Source: Prosopocoilus inquinatus
Lineage: Eukaryota > Arthropoda > Insecta > Coleoptera > Lucanidae
Assembly (NCBI GenBank): GCA_036172665.1
Contig: CM069876.1
Coordinates: 40,641,001-40,705,000 of the forward strand
Length of the DNA: 64,000 nucleotides
Direction: 5' to 3'
Part shown: positions 60,625 to 64,000 of the stretch, piece by piece
How positions within the stretch are numbered: the stretch's first letter is position 1
How the letters are laid out: the number at the start of each line of letters is the position of its first letter
Notes under the pieces: model-generated
Told to the model about the DNA's origin: nothing
Database searches by the model: none
Seen by the model: only the letters and a program-made list of their open reading frames with translations
Program-made: the position numbers and the translations under genes

Positions 60625-62328
60625 CAGTGCCGTCTTAAGACATGCGGTGGCCCCTGACACTTTTGGTTTTGGGAGCCCCCCTTACGAAAGCTAATAATTT
60701 TTGTTAACGCATAACATCAACCTTAAACAAAGGTTTTTATATTATATACGCAAATCGTTTTTGAATATTTATGACACATATATACAGCGTGTCCCCGGAT
60801 TGAGTTTAGAGACGAAAAAAAATGTTTATTTTTATTTTACAAAAAAGAAATCAAAGGAAGAAAAATTGCGTGGTTTATATTGAACATATTCTGTCATTAA
60901 AACTTGAACCTTTACACAGCATGTTCTTAAAATCGAAAAAGAAAATATAAATTTGTATTACTTTGGGTCTTTGACATTCATAAACCGGACCATTTTTGTC
61001 AATCCAATTATTGCCAAATTTGCGGTTTATTCAGAACAGATAATGACGTTGGACAAACATTATGGTGAAAATTTTTAATTACAGAATTGTTTGTTGTTAC
61101 AAATCAATCAATAAAAAAAATGCCTTTGACATTCAAAATATTTTTTTATCCTCTTGCAAACTCAATTCCAATTTATGTCCCAGGATTGACACAAATGATC
61201 CAGTTCTATGACCTCCAGACGCTTAAAACAAATTGTTTTCAAGAAACACTTACGTAATAATCTGGAAATATAAAAAAAAATGGGATAAGAGATGCTTTTG
61301 CAAAATTTAATTTTTGGATAGTTCTTGCTCGTGAGAGTTGCAGAGGATATGAAACAAATAAAAAAGATTTTTAAAAACGAACCGAAAGAATAATTTATTG
61401 ACTTACTTGACGTTTCGCAAATATAATTATTTGCTTTATCAAAGGTTAAACATTTAAGAAAGCCATAAGCCCAGTTACAAGGAGCTGCGATGTAAACTTG
61501 GATAATGTAATAAGTTAATCGAATAATTTAAAATATTGTCGACTGTTGCTGTGTTTTTTTTTGTATTAAGAATATCTTGAATTACAGTTGAAGTTTTAAT
61601 TAGATATGTTCGTTTTAAAAAGCAAAAAAATCATTTTGATTTTTTTTTTTTTTTGTAAAATTAAAAATAAACTTGTTTTCTCCTCTTGTAAACTCGACCC
61701 ATACCTATGGGACATACTGTATACAGGCAGACACGTAATTATCTGATAATAAAAGGAAGTTGGAAAACAGCAATATTATTGGATGCACAGTAACAATTAA
61801 AGAAATTTGTGAAAAGTGAAAAATTATACCTACAAAATCTGTAGAATTTCGAAGGACAAAATTGGACACGTTTAAGAGATTTGTTAATACCGAAGAGGTA
61901 CAAAAATCTTAAACTTAAAAATCTACATTGATACAAGTGGCTTTTTTCTTGATTTGTTCATTTGTTCATGATCTTCTTCAAGATCAACTTCTTTGACGAT
62001 GTCATATCGCTCATCCTTCATTAATAGCAAAACTACATTTTTAATCTTTCTTGGAACACTGTGTCTCTTGCGAGTTTTAAACTACATTTAGCTTTGAAAA
62101 GGAGCATCCACCGTTGCAGTTTTATCATTATTGTAGTTTCAAAAGTTGCAGACATAAGCATCCGCAAAAGTAAATTGACTTTCTTGTTCTTTCTTTGTGA
62201 ATGCTTTTTATTTTGTACAAATATAATTTATAATTGCAAGAATTTTTATTTTAACCTTAACCTGCAGTTTGTGAACCGGGGCCCCTCCAAAACTCGGGGC
62301 CCTGAGCCCATGCGTAAAGACTGCACTG
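60625..62328. mobile_element. hAT-like TIR element, 1.7 kb, no intact transposase
   Basis: The left end is CAGTGCCGTCTTAAGACATG. The right end read on the minus strand is CAGTGCAGTCTTTACGCATG. Similarity extends about 60 bp through GCCCC- and GTTTTGG-containing stretches. The 8 bp beside each end (AAGCTTGG at 60617-60624, GAGATTGG at 62329-62336) agree at 6 of 8 positions, as expected for an old hAT target duplication. The interior has only short open frames, so it is non-autonomous or decayed. Confidence 0.6.
61406..61444 (-). ncRNA. Degenerate hammerhead-like motif
   Basis: Minus strand: TTGATAA (61442-61436) in place of CTGANGA, an extra A, a perfect 7-bp stem II (GCAAATA/TATTTGC, loop ATTA), GAAACGTC (61416-61409) and AAG. 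Two core positions differ from consensus (C3 to U, G8 to A), so it is probably inactive. It lies inside the hAT-like element. Confidence 0.4.
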
Positions 62329-62553
62329 GAGATTGGAGGAAAACTGAAAAATATGTCGTCAAATTTGTTTTTCTTTTCTTCGTAGGCAGTCATGATGTTA
62401 TATTTGAAGCCTTATGACAATTCTGAATAATATTTCCGCATAACATGAAAAATAACTACTCCTGTATCGATTTTAAATATTTATATATATAATATAAATA
62501 TATTTATTTTTAATTATTAATAATTAAAATGGCATCCTGGATAATGAATTAAA

Positions 62554-62822
62554 AGTGTAACATTGATCGGGTTTAGGACAATATAAAAATCAATAAAATG
62601 ATCATTCAGCTGACAGTTTCGGTTTATTTTGATACCTTCATCAGAATCTGTAATTTGTTATAACATTAAGTTCGATCTTAATTGATAACGATTTTGAATA
62701 CTACTTCTGATATAACAACTTACAGGCTTTGACGAATCTATCAAAGTAAACCGAAACTATAAGCTGAATGATGTTTTATTGATTTGTATATTGTCCTAAA
62801 ACCCGATCAATATTACACGTCT
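62554..62822. mobile_element. Second inverted-arm family with hammerhead-like cores
   Basis: The left arm (62554 to about 62665) and right arm (about 62700-62822) are diverged inverted copies. Both outer ends contain ATTGATCGGGTTTNAGGACA in the left-arm orientation, and both inner parts carry CAGTTTCGGTTTA-like or TAGTTTCGGTTTA-like sequence. The arrangement mirrors the head-to-head PLE arms at 22.3 kb but the sequence is different. No coding part lies between them. The element may derive from another PLE lineage; that is inference. Confidence 0.6.
62606..62650 (-). ncRNA. Hammerhead-like motif, second family
   Basis: Minus strand: CAGATT, then core CTGATGA (62644-62638), an extra A (62637), a short stem II GGT/ACC with a 10-nt loop, GAAAC (62620-62616), TGTC and AGCTG. 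Stem I can form as CAG(A)UU with AGCUG with one bulged A. The residue before the predicted cleavage site is C, the preferred one. Stem III would be only AC/GU around one U, again too short to close alone. The counterpart in the right arm (62727-62765, plus) has lost the start of the core (TTTGACGA). Confidence 0.5.
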
Positions 62823-64000
62823 AATATAACAAGCTTTGATACTCGCATCTTGAGTTTGGGCAGATACTGTACGTGGAAGCTGTCATAAGGAACAATTTTT
62901 TCTGTGAAATTAATAATAAAAAAGTATCGTCTACGTATTAGACCCTTCCTTCCACGCGTACAGTTTTTTTCTTGCTTTGTTTTTCCGAGTGCTATCCGTG
63001 ATTAACGGATCGCGCACTTATTTTTAATAACCCTGTATAAGATAAAATCGAGGGAATGAGGCGCAAGCTGAATGAATCTGATGATATATTGATCAGACGA
63101 AACTTCTTAACGTCACGAACATAAAAGCTTCCTGTCTGTGTTGCTACTGCAACTATGAAAATAAATAATGTGATTTCAAGTGGCCTAAACCGCAAAGAAA
63201 TTAAATTGCTTGAAATGTAATTTTGCAATTTAAGTCGCTAGCGGATGACGTTAATTGTAACGCAATTAGCGTTAAACGCTCGCGAAATGAACCGAAACGA
63301 AGGGCATTTCAAAAATGCGCCCGATATTAACGAAGTCTAGAGGGCGTGCGTACGCCGAATTTGATCTAATTAATTAAAACGCGCCCGCCCGTATTACGTT
63401 AGGTAACCCGAATGATCATCAATCGCCCGTTTCGAACGTTTTGCGACATGGTCGGCGCGTGTGGGTCGGCATCACGCTTAATCGGGGCAGGCGCCGTGCA
63501 GGAAGAAGACAATTGAAGATAAATTGACGTAATAAGCGTGTGCTCTTACCTTGACGGCGACGGCCGCTGAACAAATGTCCCCGCCTTGATTACGACTACC
63601 AGAAAGCGCGTAAATAGAAGTTCTTATTAAGTTCGTTAATTTACGAGCCGATTTAGATAAGCGTCGAGACGTTTAAGGAAGCAGTTCGGATGCACTGGAC
63701 GTAGTTTTCTCGTTTTTAATCGCGTATTTACTCGACGTCTTATGGCCTTAAGAATTACTTTTATGGTCGTTTAATTCTTAAGACTCTAGAATATAAGACT
63801 TCTTACTTCTAAATCTTTCCAACAAAATAACAATTCGTATATACACGATGTATCACATATTATTGATTACAGCAATAAAGACGACGATAAACTCATTTTA
63901 TGTCAAAGCAACAAAAATTTGTGTTAAAATAGCGTTAGTATTGGATGTAGCAGGCCATGGCTTTAGGCTGAGTAAGGCATATACTCTGTACTTAAGCAAT

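Larger units (their letters stand above)
57623..64000 (+). other. Ddr: Ddr intron 3 (incomplete)
   Basis: No downstream Ddr exon was found, so the intron is at least 6.4 kb. It holds a three-copy direct repeat, an ACAGGGTTATTC-type element, a hAT-like TIR element and an inverted-arm repeat. CpG-rich DNA at about 63230-63720 has no long open frame and may be regulatory. Confidence 0.7.

Noticed and set aside
63072..63108. CTGATGA followed by GAAAC, hammerhead-like
   Set aside because: The 14 nt between the two boxes cannot form stem II, so the match is probably chance.
1..64000. CRISPR array or prokaryotic operon
   Set aside because: No regularly spaced short repeats with unique spacers; the tandem repeats found have units of 41-400 bp without spacers, and the genomic style is eukaryotic.

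Overview
The window looks like insect nuclear DNA. It is AT-rich, has long non-coding stretches, short exons with GT..AG introns, and many decayed transposable elements. No bacterial-style gene array, rRNA, intact tRNA or CRISPR array was seen. The only confidently coding sequence is the 5' end of a discoidin domain receptor gene (Ddr, a collagen-receptor tyrosine kinase) on the + strand. It has a signal-peptide exon at 51752-51821, then 53224-53329 and 57391-57622. The reading frame is kept across both splice junctions and leaves the window after 136 residues. The 5'UTR starts at a splice acceptor (51699), so the transcription start lies upstream, possibly within this window. The insect order cannot be fixed from the sequence; the discoidin exon is of the insect Ddr type.

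Layout. 1-16.5 kb: non-coding DNA with an inverted-repeat element (2.8-3.8 kb), a long diverged tandem-repeat block (6.35-9.44 kb), a relic of a non-LTR reverse transcriptase (10.0 kb) and another diverged repeat block (12.8-14.05 kb). 16.5-25.4 kb: a candidate 54-nt exon, small foldback elements, a nested foldback at 22.2-22.9 kb, a two-unit repeat at 23.8 kb and a pogo-like MITE at 25.2 kb. 29.4-32.3 kb: pyrimidine-rich diverged tandem repeats interrupted by a foldback. 34.7-44.05 kb: dispersed repeats, an ~82-bp minisatellite, a TIR element inserted into one repeat copy and a tRNA-derived SINE. 44.1-45.3 kb: a 5'-truncated Penelope-like retroelement (PLE) with a GIY-YIG domain, inverted terminal arms and a 12-bp target-site duplication. 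49.4 kb: a second, shorter PLE copy. 51.7 kb to the end: the Ddr gene, whose introns hold more repeats, a hAT-like TIR element and a second inverted-arm family.

The most interesting signal is a set of hammerhead-ribozyme-like motifs. They lie in the inverted arms of the PLE family (22.36, 44.2, 45.15 and 49.5 kb) and in two unrelated repeats (61.4 and 62.6 kb). All keep the pattern CUGANGA, stem II, GAAAC with a stem III too short to close as a monomer. All share one extra A between the CUGANGA box and stem II. The 45.15 kb and 49.5 kb copies have complete cores and a paired stem I. The 22.36 kb and 61.4 kb copies have core changes.

Most of the short open frames here lie in repeats or low-complexity DNA and are not annotated as genes.
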